Assembly: GCA_947503765.1 (NCBI GenBank)
Contig: CANNFA010000006.1
Span: 124,001 to 188,000, forward strand
Length of the DNA stretch: 64,000 bases
Origin: an uncultured Paracoccaceae bacterium
Lineage (GTDB): Bacteria; Pseudomonadota; Alphaproteobacteria; Rhodobacterales; Rhodobacteraceae
Direction of reading: 5' to 3'
Notes under the pieces: model-generated
Seen by the model: only the letters and a program-made list of their open reading frames with translations
Database searches by the model: none
What the model was told of the DNA's origin: nothing
Shown here: piece by piece, positions 27,799 to 36,113 of the stretch
Numbering within the stretch: the stretch's first letter is position 1
How the letters are laid out: each line of letters opens with the position of its first letter
Translations under genes and position numbers: made by a program

Positions 27799-27992
27799 CG
27801 CGGCCTCCTGTTCCCGAGGGTCTTAGGACACGGCGGCGCGGACGGAAAGGCCCCCGGCGCGGCGGCCGGCGGCACCGGGCGCGGCGCGGATGCGAAAAAG
27901 TTTGAACCGAGGCGGGGGCCGGCGCGACCCATTCCTGAAACCGCCCGATGCGGCGGTGCCGAAACCGAAACACAAGCATCCGGGGGGTTGCC

Positions 27993-28091
27993 ATGTTTTC
28001 CATCGTCGCCATTGCGTTTGTCATGATCGGCTGCGCGCTGTTCCCGCTCATCGCCGCTGCCACGCTTGTCTGGCCGGGCGACAGGCGCTGA
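27993..28091 (+). CDS. Predicted 32-aa single-pass membrane protein
   Basis: The small frame reads MFSIVAIAFVMIGCALFPLI followed by AAATLVWPGDRR, a hydrophobic segment covering residues 2-27 with a charged GDRR tail. A CGGGGGGTTGCC ribosome-site-like stretch precedes ATG. It is divergent from fur, and the next strong terminator on the plus strand is at 28223-28257, which defines a short transcript with no other gene. I do not know the family. It could be a small envelope protein or a leader for a small RNA in the 3' part of the transcript. Confidence 0.5.
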   Translation: MFSIVAIAFVMIGCALFPLIAAATLVWPGDRR

Positions 28092-28222
28092 TCGATACAG
28101 AATTACGTAAGCCTTTTCAGCACCTAAGCATTTTCTGAACGCCTGCCTGCCGCGTCCCGCATCCCCAGAAAGGCAGAGCAGAGGGGTGGCCAAGGGGTTT
28201 CGTCCCTCCCCGAGCTGCCCGG

Positions 28223-28257
28223 CCGCGCGGCCGCCTGTCCCGGCCGCGCGGTTTTTT
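28223..28257 (+). terminator. Strong intrinsic terminator of the small-protein transcript
   Basis: CCGCGCGGCCG (28223-28233) pairs with CGGCCGCGCGG (28241-28251) across a seven-base loop and is followed by TTTTTT. The only plus-strand gene upstream is the 32-aa ORF ending at 28091, leaving about 130 bases of untranslated RNA. Confidence 0.85.
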
Positions 28258-28279
28258 CGTTCAGGGAACATGCCGGCGC

Positions 28280-29410
28280 CTACAGATCCTGGGTGAATTC
28301 CGCGACCATGGCGTTCAGAACCGCGCGCATGGCGCTTTCCTCGCTGCCCGAGATTTCCAGCTCCGCCGCGCGGACGGCACGCTGGCGGTCCGCGCCGTTG
28401 CCCAGCGCGACGATGTCGCGGGCGCCGGCAACCTCGGCAAGGCAGCCCAGATACTCGGCATCCTCGGCCAGCAACTCGACCCATTCCTCCAGAAGTTCGG
28501 CGAAATCCACCACCGCGCCCCGGCCGAAATCGATCAGCCCCTCCGACATGCCGTAGCGCTGGGCGCGCCAGCGGTTTTCGCCCACCAGAAAGGCGTCGTA
28601 GATCCGCCAGCGCTGGTTCTTCAGGCGCAGCCGCCACAGCATCCGCATCGTCGCCTGGGTCAGCGCGGCGATGGTCAGCGCGTGTTCCAGCCGGGGGGAA
28701 TTGTCGCATATCCGCGCCTCCAGCGTCGGAAAGCGCGACGAGGGGCGCAGATCCCACCAGATCTTGCTGGCATCCCCGATCGCGCCGGTGGCGACGATCG
28801 CCCGCACCGAGCGGTCGAATTCCCCGAAGGCGGTGAACCGCGGCGGCAGGCCGGTCCGCGGCAGGTTGTCGAAGATCGTCAGCCGGTAGCTGGACAGCCC
28901 GGTATCCTGCCCCTGCCAGAACGGCGAGGAACAGGACAGGGCCAGGAGGTGCGGCAGGAAGTAGCTGAACTGGTTCATCAGGTCGATGCGCAGGTCGTCA
29001 TCCTCGATCCCGACATGGACATGCATCCCCGAAATCAGCATCCGCCGCACCACGCCCGCCAGATCCTGCGCCAGCGTGTTGTAGCGGTCGCGGTCGGTAT
29101 GCTGGCGCTGTTTCCATTCGGCCGTGGGGTGGCAGGAGATCGCCAGCGGCGCCAGCCCGTGCCGCTCGGCCACCGCCGCGATCGTGCCGCGCAGCCGGCG
29201 CAGATCGTCGCGCGCCTCGCCGATGCTCCGGCACACTGAAGTGCCGATTTCCACCTGGCAGCGCAGGAATTCGGGCGACACCTGCCCGCCGAGCGCGATC
29301 TTGCACTCATCCATCAGGCTGTCGGGCGCATCGGCAAGGTCCAGCGTGTCCCGGTCGACGAGCAGATACTCCTCTTCGATCCCGATGGTGAAACTCGGCT
29401 CGTCCGGCAT
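28280..29410 (-). CDS. Carboxylate-amine ligase, GCS2/YbdK family
   Basis: A 376-aa ATP-grasp-like ligase of the glutamate-cysteine ligase 2 (YbdK) family, which shows weak gamma-glutamylcysteine synthetase activity in E. coli. The N-terminal [40 protein letters not shown] and the later [17 protein letters not shown] segments are diagnostic. The start at 29410 gives the family-typical N-terminus; the extension to 29602 is unlikely. It is monocistronic and divergent from a membrane protein gene. Confidence 0.88.
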   Translation of the reverse strand: MPDEPSFTIGIEEEYLLVDRDTLDLADAPDSLMDECKIALGGQVSPEFLRCQVEIGTSVCRSIGEARDDLRRLRGTIAAVAERHGLAPLAISCHPTAEWKQRQHTDRDRYNTLAQDLAGVVRRMLISGMHVHVGIEDDDLRIDLMNQFSYFLPHLLALSCSSPFWQGQDTGLSSYRLTIFDNLPRTGLPPRFTAFGEFDRSVRAIVATGAIGDASKIWWDLRPSSRFPTLEARICDNSPRLEHALTIAALTQATMRMLWRLRLKNQRWRIYDAFLVGENRWRAQRYGMSEGLIDFGRGAVVDFAELLEEWVELLAEDAEYLGCLAEVAGARDIVALGNGADRQRAVRAAELEISGSEESAMRAVLNAMVAEFTQDL

Positions 29411-29617
29411 CTGCGCCCCCTGTTTGATGCAAGAAAAGCAAAGCGGGGCGGTCCGGGCAAGTGCGCTGTGCGCCGGCGGGGGGCAAGCGGGCGCGCATTC
29501 TTCGCGGTGCCACGCCACATTCCGCTTTGAAAACACCGGGGAATGGAACGCATTGCGCCGAATTTCGGTCATATTCCCCGCCGAGGTTGTTAACCAATAC
29601 AACCGGAGGGGTTCACC

Positions 29618-30286
29618 ATGAACAAGACCATACCGCCATCAATGCCGCCGGATCCCGACTGGCGCGACCTGATCCTGGAACGGGACGATGCCGGATACGC
29701 GGTAAGCGAGCGTCCGGCCGGCCGGTGCTGCGTGCAGCGGCGGCTGAGCGTGCGCCGCACCGGGCTGGCGCTGGTCGCCGCCAGCGGGCTGTCCTGGCTG
29801 GTCGCCCCTGTCATGAGCGCGGGCGGGATCGCGGCGCATGGCGTGCTTGCGGCGGTGCTGTGCGCGATGGGGCTGCTGTGCCTCGCCGCGTCCTGGACCT
29901 GCGTCGTGCGCACGATGCGGCTTGATCTGCGCCTGATGCACCTGCGCATCTCGACCCGCGATGCCGGCGGCCGCGAGCGGCTGCAACATCTGGTTCCGCT
30001 GGATGCGATCGCCACGCTGTACCTGCGCCGCCCGGATCATGGAACGCAGGCGGCCCTGGTGCTGCGCACGGTGGTGGAGAGCGGCGAGATCGCCGTGATC
30101 GGCGGGCCGGCGGCCGAGCTTGAGGCGCTGCACCGCAAATTGTCGCGCGACATCTCGGATGCGCTTGCAGCGGGGCAGGATGCGGTGGTGACGATGCCCA
30201 AGCCGGCGATCCGCCCGCGCCGGGTGACCCCCGCGCCCGCCGCACGCGAAAGCGCGCCGCGTCAGGCGGTCTGCATCGGCGGCTGA
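29618..30286 (+). CDS. Two-segment membrane protein of unknown function
   Basis: A 222-aa protein not recognised. It has a soluble N-terminus (1-46) with a [20 protein letters not shown] stretch, two membrane segments (about 48-68 and 71-97), and a cytoplasmic C-terminal domain with strand/helix character ([33 protein letters not shown]) before a proline/arginine-rich tail. A CCGGAGGGG site precedes ATG. It ends four bases before the end of the convergent minus-strand gene, leaving no room for a separate terminator. Confidence 0.7.
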   Translation: MNKTIPPSMPPDPDWRDLILERDDAGYAVSERPAGRCCVQRRLSVRRTGLALVAASGLSWLVAPVMSAGGIAAHGVLAAVLCAMGLLCLAASWTCVVRTMRLDLRLMHLRISTRDAGGRERLQHLVPLDAIATLYLRRPDHGTQAALVLRTVVESGEIAVIGGPAAELEALHRKLSRDISDALAAGQDAVVTMPKPAIRPRRVTPAPAARESAPRQAVCIGG

Positions 30287-30290
30287 TCCC

Positions 30291-30707
30291 TCAGCCGCCG
30301 CGCGCGGCCAGCGCATCGAGGCTTGGCGCCGCGATGCCCAGCAAGGCCAGCGCCTCGGCCTCGTCGTCATGGATCAGCGGCACCAGAAACCCCAGATCCT
30401 TCCACGAGCGGACGATCAGCCGGGCCAGGGTCAGCGCCGGCTCTGACGGGGCGTAGTAGACCACCAGGCTTTGCGGGCCGGTTCGGAACGCGTCCAGTTT
30501 GCGGGCCTGCAATTCCAGCAGCCGGGCATAATCCTGCTCGTGCCCGGTGACGGCGGACAGGTCGACAAGCTGCTTCTGGCCCGGCGCGAAGTCGGGATCG
30601 CGCATGTAGCGGTCAATGATGTCGAAACTGTCGGCCAGCCGGACAAAGCCCGAATACCTTACATGAACGAGGCCGAGATGGGGGTGGATCCGATAGCTGA
30701 CAGGCAT
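30291..30707 (-). CDS. Conserved hypothetical protein, STAS/SpoIIAA-like size
   Basis: A 138-aa soluble protein. It opens with MPVSYRIHPHLGLVHVRYSG, then a helix with DSFDIIDRYMRDPDF and a strand QKQLVDLSAVTG, an alternation resembling SpoIIAA/STAS-like folds, but I cannot assign it with confidence. The start at 30707 was preferred over 30761, which lies in a hairpin region. It is 125 bp downstream of mmsA on the same strand, behind a probable terminator. Confidence 0.65.
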   Translation of the reverse strand: MPVSYRIHPHLGLVHVRYSGFVRLADSFDIIDRYMRDPDFAPGQKQLVDLSAVTGHEQDYARLLELQARKLDAFRTGPQSLVVYYAPSEPALTLARLIVRSWKDLGFLVPLIHDDEAEALALLGIAAPSLDALAARGG

Positions 30708-30733
30708 GAACGCTCGGGCAGTGACAAAGGCGA

Positions 30734-30757
30734 ACGCCCGGCCCAGGGGCCGGGCGT
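30734..30757 (-). terminator. Probable terminator downstream of mmsA
   Basis: ACGCCCGGCC (30734-30743) pairs with GGCCGGGCGT (30748-30757) across four bases. Reading on the minus strand it is followed by a weak T-rich TCGCCTTTGTC stretch. It lies about 75 bases past the mmsA stop and just before the hypothetical gene starting at 30707. Confidence 0.55.
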
Positions 30758-30832
30758 CCACAGGTTAAGCCGATTCCACTTGCGGATGCAGCAAATACTT
30801 GCCGCGAGTGCGCGGAAGCCGGTCCGCGCGGT

Positions 30833-32332
30833 TCAGTCCATCGCCTTGAAATTGAACTCGCCGCCATCCTTGATGCCCGAGAACCAGCGCGCGGTGACGG
30901 TCTTGGTCTTGGTATAGAACCGGAACGCGTCGGGACCGTACTGGTTGAGATCGCCGAAGGCCGATTTCTTCCAGCCGCCGAAGGTGTGGTAGGATAGCGG
31001 GACCGGGATCGGAAAGTTGATGCCGACCATGCCCACATTCACCCGGTGCGCGAAATCGCGCGCCGTGTCGCCATCGGCGGTGTAGATCGCGGTGCCGTTG
31101 CCATAGGGGTTGTCCATGGTCAGCTTCAGCGCCTCTTCATAGCTGCCGGCGCGCACCTGGCTGAGGACGGGGCCAAAGATCTCCTCCTTGTAGATCTCCA
31201 TGTCCGGCGTGACGTTGTCGAACAGCGAAGGGCCGATGAAATGGCCGTTCTCGTACCCCTGAAGCGAGAAACCGCGCCCGTCGATCACCAGTTCCGCGCC
31301 CTGCTCGACGCCGCTGTCGATCAGGCCGAGGATCCGCTCCTTGGCCTGCGCCGTGATGACCGGGCCGTAATCCACATCCTCGCCGGCGGTGTAGGGGCCG
31401 ACCTTCAGCTTCTCGATCCGCGGCACCAGCCGTTCGATCAGCGCATCGGCCGTCTCCTTGCCGACCGGCACCGCGACCGAGATCGCCATGCACCGCTCGC
31501 CCGCCGCGCCGTAGCCGGCGCCGACCAGCGCGTCCGCGGCCTTGTCCAGATCGGCATCGGGCATGATGATCATGTGGTTCTTGGCGCCGCCGAAGCACTG
31601 GGCGCGCTTGCCGTTCGTGGCGGCGCGGCCATAGATGTACTGCGCGATCGGGGTCGATCCGACGAAGCCGACCGCCTGGATCGTCTCGTTGTCGAGAAGC
31701 GCGTCCACCGCCTCCTTGTCGCCGTTCACCACCTGAAGCACGCCGTCCGGCAGCCCCGCCTCGGTCAGAAGCTCGGCCAGCCGCAGCGCGGTGGACGGGC
31801 AGCGTTCCGACGGCTTCAGGATCATCGCGTTGCCGCAGGTCAGGGCGGGGGCCAGCTTCCACAGCGGGATCATCGCGGGAAAGTTGAACGGGGTGATGCC
31901 CGCGACCACGCCCAGCGGCTGGCGCATCGAATAAAGGTCGATGCCGGGGCCGCCATTGTCGGTGAATTCGCCCTTGAGCAGGCTCGGCCCGCCCATGCAG
32001 ACCTCGACCACTTCCAGCCCGCGCTGCACGTCGCCGCGCGCATCGGGCAGGGTCTTGCCATGCTCGCGGCTGACCAGCTCGGCCAGCTCGTCCATGTGCT
32101 CGACGATCAGCGCGCCGAACTTCATCATCACCCGCGCGCGGCGCTGCGGGTTGGTGGCGGCCCAGCCGACCTGCGCCTCGGCGGCGCGGGCGACCGCGTT
32201 GTCAAGCTCGGCCGCGCTGGCCAGCGGCACGCGCGCCTGCACCTCGCCGGTGGCCGGGTTCATCACGTCGGCAAAGCGGCCCGAGCCGCCCTTGGCGTGC
32301 TTTCCGTCGATATAGTGGCTGAGTTCCTGCAT
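30833..32332 (-). CDS. mmsA: CoA-acylating methylmalonate-semialdehyde dehydrogenase
   Basis: A 499-aa aldehyde dehydrogenase that converts methylmalonate semialdehyde (valine catabolism) or malonate semialdehyde (inositol, beta-alanine) to propionyl- or acetyl-CoA with NAD+. It shows GITPFNFPAMIPLWKLAPA, the nucleotide loop GFVGSTPIAQYIY, CFGGAKNHMIIMPDAD and the nucleophile in GAAGERCMAIS (near residue 285). Length and GAKNH motif separate MmsA from other ALDHs. The start at 32332 follows GAAAGGAACCGAC; it is divergent from a LysR regulator that probably controls it. Confidence 0.93.
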   Translation of the reverse strand: MQELSHYIDGKHAKGGSGRFADVMNPATGEVQARVPLASAAELDNAVARAAEAQVGWAATNPQRRARVMMKFGALIVEHMDELAELVSREHGKTLPDARGDVQRGLEVVEVCMGGPSLLKGEFTDNGGPGIDLYSMRQPLGVVAGITPFNFPAMIPLWKLAPALTCGNAMILKPSERCPSTALRLAELLTEAGLPDGVLQVVNGDKEAVDALLDNETIQAVGFVGSTPIAQYIYGRAATNGKRAQCFGGAKNHMIIMPDADLDKAADALVGAGYGAAGERCMAISVAVPVGKETADALIERLVPRIEKLKVGPYTAGEDVDYGPVITAQAKERILGLIDSGVEQGAELVIDGRGFSLQGYENGHFIGPSLFDNVTPDMEIYKEEIFGPVLSQVRAGSYEEALKLTMDNPYGNGTAIYTADGDTARDFAHRVNVGMVGINFPIPVPLSYHTFGGWKKSAFGDLNQYGPDAFRFYTKTKTVTARWFSGIKDGGEFNFKAMD

Positions 32333-32348
32333 GTCGGTTCCTTTCGAG

Positions 32349-32422
32349 AATTCACCGCCCATCATAGGCTTGCATAATTCACGGAAAAAGGGTGAGTTTT
32401 CCAAAAGCGTTTTGCGTGAATT
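32349..32422. promoter_or_regulatory. Candidate LysR-type operator between mmsA and its divergent regulator
   Basis: AATTCAC occurs at 32349-32355 and 32376-32382; its inverse GTGAATT is at 32416-32422 and a near copy GTGAGTT at 32392-32398. The pair AATTCAC-N9-GTGAGTT (32376-32398) is an imperfect palindrome of LysR-box dimensions. The 100-bp divergent spacer is also relatively AT-rich. Confidence 0.55.
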
Positions 32423-32432
32423 GAGGGGCGGC

Positions 32433-33332
32433 ATGGATATTCACTGGGACGACCTTCGCGTGTTCCTTGCCGTCGCCCGCTCCGAAAGCCTGAGCGGGGC
32501 AGGCCGGACGCTGCGGCTGGACCCGGCCACCGTGGGCCGCCGCATCCAGCGGCTGGAGACGGCGATGGGCGCGCCGCTATTCGCCAAGTCGCCGCAGGGC
32601 TACGCGCTGACGGTGGATGGCCAGCGGCTGCTGAACCACGCCGAACATGCCGAACAGGCGGTGACCGGCGCCGCCGAGGAGATCGGCGGCCAGGCCGGGC
32701 AGTTGACCGGGCAGGTGCGCATCGGGGCGCCCGACGGCTGCGCCAACTACCTGCTGCCGCAGATCTGCGCGCGTATCTCGGCCGACAATCCGGGGCTGGA
32801 AATCCAGATCGTCGCGCTGCCGCGGGTGGTCAACCTGTCGAAGCGCGAGGCCGACATGGCGATCACCGTCTCGGCGCCCGCCGCCGGCCGGCTGACGGTG
32901 CAGAAGATCACCGATTACAAGCTGCACCTCGCCGCGCATCGCGGCTATCTGCGCGAGGCGCCGCCGATCGCGTCGCTGACCGACCTGCGCACGCATCCGA
33001 TCATCGGCTACATCCCCGACATGATCTACGACAAGGAACTGGACTACCTGGCCGAGGCGGGGCTGGACGATGTCGCGCTGGCCTCGAATTCGATCATGGT
33101 GCAGCTTCACCTGATCCGGCAGGCGGCGGGCGTTGGAATCGTTCACGATTTCGCGCTGGCCTTCGCGCCGCGCGTGCAGCGGCTGCTGACCGATGCGTTT
33201 TCGCTGAGCCGCAGTTTCTACCTGATCCGGCATCCCGACGACCGGCGCGTGGAGCGGCTGAACCGCGTCGCCGAGGCGCTGGTGGCGGGGCTTCGTGCCG
33301 AAGTCGCCCGGCTGGAGGACGCCGCGGCTTGA
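32433..33332 (+). CDS. LysR family transcriptional regulator
   Basis: A 299-aa regulator. The N-terminal helix-turn-helix reads MDIHWDDLRVFLAVARSESL with GAGRTLRLDPATVGRRIQRLE next, followed by a periplasmic-binding-protein-like effector domain from about residue 90. The start at 32433 was chosen by homology to the family; the frame is open upstream into the mmsA start. Divergent orientation and repeated AATTCAC boxes suggest control of mmsA, with a valine- or inositol-pathway intermediate as likely effector. Confidence 0.9.
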   Translation: MDIHWDDLRVFLAVARSESLSGAGRTLRLDPATVGRRIQRLETAMGAPLFAKSPQGYALTVDGQRLLNHAEHAEQAVTGAAEEIGGQAGQLTGQVRIGAPDGCANYLLPQICARISADNPGLEIQIVALPRVVNLSKREADMAITVSAPAAGRLTVQKITDYKLHLAAHRGYLREAPPIASLTDLRTHPIIGYIPDMIYDKELDYLAEAGLDDVALASNSIMVQLHLIRQAAGVGIVHDFALAFAPRVQRLLTDAFSLSRSFYLIRHPDDRRVERLNRVAEALVAGLRAEVARLEDAAA

Positions 33333-33408
33333 CACGCGACGCCGCGGCGGGGACGCTGGCCGGGACAGGATGCGCCGAAAGGCGCCGCAAGGTTCGGAGG
33401 AAACGGTC

Positions 33409-33843
33409 ATGCTGGTCCATCAGATACTCAAATCCAAGCCCGAGGCAGGTGTCATCACGATCAAGCCGGGCACCACGGTGTCGAGCGCGGCGTCGCTGAT
33501 CTCGGAAAAGCGGATCGGCGCGGTGATCGTGTCGACCGATGGGGCCGTGCCGCTTGGCATCCTGTCCGAGCGCGACATCGTGCGCGAACTGGGCCGGCGC
33601 GGATCGGGCTGCCTTGACGACAAGGTGGACGATCTGATGACCGCCGACCTGGTATGCTGCGTGCCCGACGAATCCGCCGAAAGCGTCGTCACCAAGATGA
33701 CCGAGGGGCGGTTCCGCCACATGCCGGTGATGCAGGGCGACACGATGATCGGCCTGATCTCGATCGGCGACGTGGTCAAGGCGCGGCTGTCGGAACTGGC
33801 GATGGAAAAGCAGGCGCTCGAAGGCATGATCATGGGGCATTGA
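33409..33843 (+). CDS. Tandem CBS-domain protein
   Basis: A 144-aa soluble protein made of two CBS motifs: first around TVSSAASLISEKRIGAVIVS with GILSERDIVREL, second around ESAESVVTKMTEGRFRHMPV with IGLISIGDVVKARL. Stand-alone CBS pairs bind adenine nucleotides and often act as energy sensors. The start follows GGAGGAAACGGTC. It is a single gene between the LysR regulator and coaD; partner unknown. Confidence 0.88.
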   Translation: MLVHQILKSKPEAGVITIKPGTTVSSAASLISEKRIGAVIVSTDGAVPLGILSERDIVRELGRRGSGCLDDKVDDLMTADLVCCVPDESAESVVTKMTEGRFRHMPVMQGDTMIGLISIGDVVKARLSELAMEKQALEGMIMGH

Positions 33844-33919
33844 GGCCGGACATCGCCGTTGCCCCTTGTAATTCCGCGCGCAATATCGTTGCGTGCGCGA
33901 ATGGAAAACGGGGGGTATC

Positions 33920-34420
33920 ATGCGCATCGGTTTATATGCGGGCACGTTCGATCCGCTGACGCTGGGTCATATCGACATCATCAAGCGCGCCGTGACGCTG
34001 GTCGACCGGCTGGTGATCGGCGTGGCGATCAACCGCGACAAGGGCCCGCTGTTCGATCTGGACGAACGGGTGGAGATGATCGCCCCCGAGGTGCAGAACC
34101 TGCGCGATGGCGGGGCCGAGATCGTGGTGCATCCGTTCGAGAACCTGCTGATAGATTGCGCCAACGATGTCGGCGCGTCGATGATCATCCGCGGCCTGCG
34201 CGCCGTGTCCGATTTCGAATACGAGTACCAGATGGTCGGGATGAACCGCGCGCTCGATGACAGCATCGAGACGGTGTTCCTGACGGCCGAGTCGCGCTAC
34301 CAGGCGATCGCGTCGAAACTGGTCAAGGAAATCGCCCGGCTGGGCGGTGACGTTTCCCCCTTCGTGACCCCGGCCGTGCGCGAGAGGCTGGTGCAGCGCG
34401 TGGGCCGGAACAATGGATAA
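33920..34420 (+). CDS. coaD: Phosphopantetheine adenylyltransferase
   Basis: A 166-aa nucleotidyltransferase of coenzyme A biosynthesis, transferring AMP from ATP to 4'-phosphopantetheine. It has GLYAGTFDPLTLGHIDII (the T/HxGH motif), GVAINRDKGPLF, IRGLRAVSDFEYEYQM and the ATP-binding C-terminal SRYQAIASKLVKEIARLGGD. Length is typical. The start at 33920 follows a GGGGGG stretch; a nine-codon extension is not supported. Confidence 0.95.
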   Translation: MRIGLYAGTFDPLTLGHIDIIKRAVTLVDRLVIGVAINRDKGPLFDLDERVEMIAPEVQNLRDGGAEIVVHPFENLLIDCANDVGASMIIRGLRAVSDFEYEYQMVGMNRALDDSIETVFLTAESRYQAIASKLVKEIARLGGDVSPFVTPAVRERLVQRVGRNNG

Positions 34421-34463
34421 GCTTTGCGCCCCATAACTTTGATGAAAAACGATTTATGCCTCT

Positions 34464-34499
34464 GGCAATTAATCTGACATGTCAGGTGGACAGATTGCC
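34464..34499. promoter_or_regulatory. Palindromic operator candidate upstream of the DapA-like/GntR/TRAP cluster
   Basis: A perfect palindrome CTGACATGTCAG occupies 34474-34485. It is flanked by further inverse pairs, GGCAAT (34464-34469) / ATTGCC (34494-34499) and AATCTG (34471-34476) / CAGATT (34491-34496). The 139-bp gap after coaD is AT-rich here. The FCD-type GntR protein encoded second in the cluster is the likely binder. Confidence 0.6.
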
Positions 34500-34559
34500 G
34501 TTCAGCCGCTAGCATGATGCGCAGTGCCGGCCGTGCCGGGGATGCCAGAAGGGGATGAA

Positions 34560-35420
34560 ATGGCCGATTTCGGAATATCCGTGGCAATGGTCACGCCGTT
34601 CAACGCGGACCTGTCGGTCGATTTCGACACCTTGGCGGCACATGCCGCCGCGATGCTGGACCGGGGCGCTGACGGCGTGACGCTGTTCGGCACCACGGGC
34701 GAGGGGGCCTCGATCTCGGAGGCGGAGCGCGCCGACGGTCTTGCGGCGCTGCTCAAGGCCGGCATTCCGGCGGACCGGATCACGCTGTGCCTGTATGCCA
34801 ACGCCGCCGACGACGCCGTGCGCCTTGTGCGCGAATCGGTCGCGCGGGGCGTGACCTCGTTCCTTGCGCCGCCGCCGTTCTTCTACCCCGCGCCCGAGGA
34901 CGAAGGGCTGCATGGCTGGTACGCGCGGGTGATCGGGCAAAGCGACCCGGCGGCGCGGTTCATCCTGTACCACATCCCGCAGGTCACCGGCGTTGCGCTG
35001 TCCGCCGCGCTGGTGGCGCGGCTGGCAGGCGAATTCCCCAGCCGGATCCGGGCGGTCAAGGACAGCTCCGGCGACTGGCCTACGGCCGAGCGGTTCCTTG
35101 GGATCAAGGGGCTGTCGGTGCTGGTCGGCGATGAACGGCTGCTGCACCGCGCGGTCGCGCTGGGCGGGGCCGGCTCGATCACCGGCTGCGCCAACCTGTA
35201 TCCCGAACGGCTGAAACAGGTGGTCGAGACCGGGCAGGAGGATCCGGGGCTGTCCGCGATCATCACCTCGGTCAACGACCTGCCGGTGATCGGCGCGATC
35301 AAGGTGCTGGTCGCGCGGGCCGCGAACAAACCCGGCTGGGAGGCGCTGCGCCCGCCGCTGACGCCGCTTGATGCGGCCGGCCGGGACAGCCTGCTGAACG
35401 CGGTACCGCCGGATGGCTGA
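34560..35420 (+). CDS. DapA/NAL family Schiff-base aldolase-dehydratase
   Basis: A 286-aa class I aldolase-fold enzyme. GTTGEG at 44-49 binds the pyruvoyl carboxylate, Tyr137 (LYHIP) is the proton relay and Lys167 (RAVKDSSGD) forms the imine. True DapA condenses pyruvate with aspartate semialdehyde, but this gene is coupled (eight-base overlap) to a GntR regulator and then a TRAP importer, which points to catabolism of an imported 2-keto-3-deoxy sugar acid, sialic acid or hydroxyproline-like compound. I therefore do not name it dapA. Confidence 0.88.
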   Translation: MADFGISVAMVTPFNADLSVDFDTLAAHAAAMLDRGADGVTLFGTTGEGASISEAERADGLAALLKAGIPADRITLCLYANAADDAVRLVRESVARGVTSFLAPPPFFYPAPEDEGLHGWYARVIGQSDPAARFILYHIPQVTGVALSAALVARLAGEFPSRIRAVKDSSGDWPTAERFLGIKGLSVLVGDERLLHRAVALGGAGSITGCANLYPERLKQVVETGQEDPGLSAIITSVNDLPVIGAIKVLVARAANKPGWEALRPPLTPLDAAGRDSLLNAVPPDG

Positions 35421-36063
35421 CGCCGAGCCGCTGCGCGATCACGCCTATTCCAGCTTTACCCAGAAGCTGCTGTCGCGCGACATCGCGCCGGGTCAGATCG
35501 TGTCGCAGCGCGAATTGGTCGAGATCACCGGCATGCCGCTTGGCGCCATCCGCGAGATGATCCCGCGGCTGGAGGCGGAGGGGCTGATCAAGACGGTGCC
35601 CAAGCGCGGGCTTCAGGTACTGTCCATCGACCTCGACCTGATCCGCAATGCGTTCCAGGTGCGCCGGATCGTCGAGCGCGAGGCGTTCGAGCAATTCTGC
35701 GCCCATGCGCCCGATGCAGAGATCGCGCGCCTCGCCGCCGAGCATCGCGCGATCCGCCAAGAGGCGCTGGCCGGCGTCGATTCGGACCTTCTGACGCGGG
35801 CGCAGCACATGGATTGGGCGTTCCACGATCACGTCATCGACGCGCTGGGCAACCGGATCATCGCCGACATCCACCGGGTCAACGCGATCCGCATCCGGCT
35901 GATCGCCAATCCCGACACGCGGATGTTTCCCGAAATCGTGGTATCGGTGCTGGATGAGCATCTGGCGATCATCGACGCGTTGCAGGCCCGCGACGCGCCG
36001 CGCACGGTGCGCGCCATCGGCGCCCATGTCGAAAGCGCGCGGCGCCGGGCGCTGGGCGTATGA
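35413..36063 (+). CDS. GntR family transcriptional regulator, FCD type
   Basis: A 216-aa regulator. The N-terminal wHTH contains APGQIVSQRELVEITGMPLG and AIREMIPRLEAEGLI; the C-terminal FCD domain has MDWAFHDHVIDALGN and VLDEHLAIIDALQARD with the usual histidines. It overlaps the aldolase gene and is followed 51 bases later by the TRAP binding protein, so it most likely controls the cluster through the CTGACATGTCAG palindrome. Confidence 0.9.
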   Translation: MADAEPLRDHAYSSFTQKLLSRDIAPGQIVSQRELVEITGMPLGAIREMIPRLEAEGLIKTVPKRGLQVLSIDLDLIRNAFQVRRIVEREAFEQFCAHAPDAEIARLAAEHRAIRQEALAGVDSDLLTRAQHMDWAFHDHVIDALGNRIIADIHRVNAIRIRLIANPDTRMFPEIVVSVLDEHLAIIDALQARDAPRTVRAIGAHVESARRRALGV

Positions 36064-36113
36064 AACACAGAAGACCCGACAACCATCGTTCAACCAAGGG
36101 AGAGGAGACGATA

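Noticed and set aside
27890-28138. An 82-codon ORF overlapping the 32-aa membrane ORF in another frame
   Set aside because: Basic, low-complexity reading without a start signal; the 32-aa frame has a membrane segment and a ribosome-like site.
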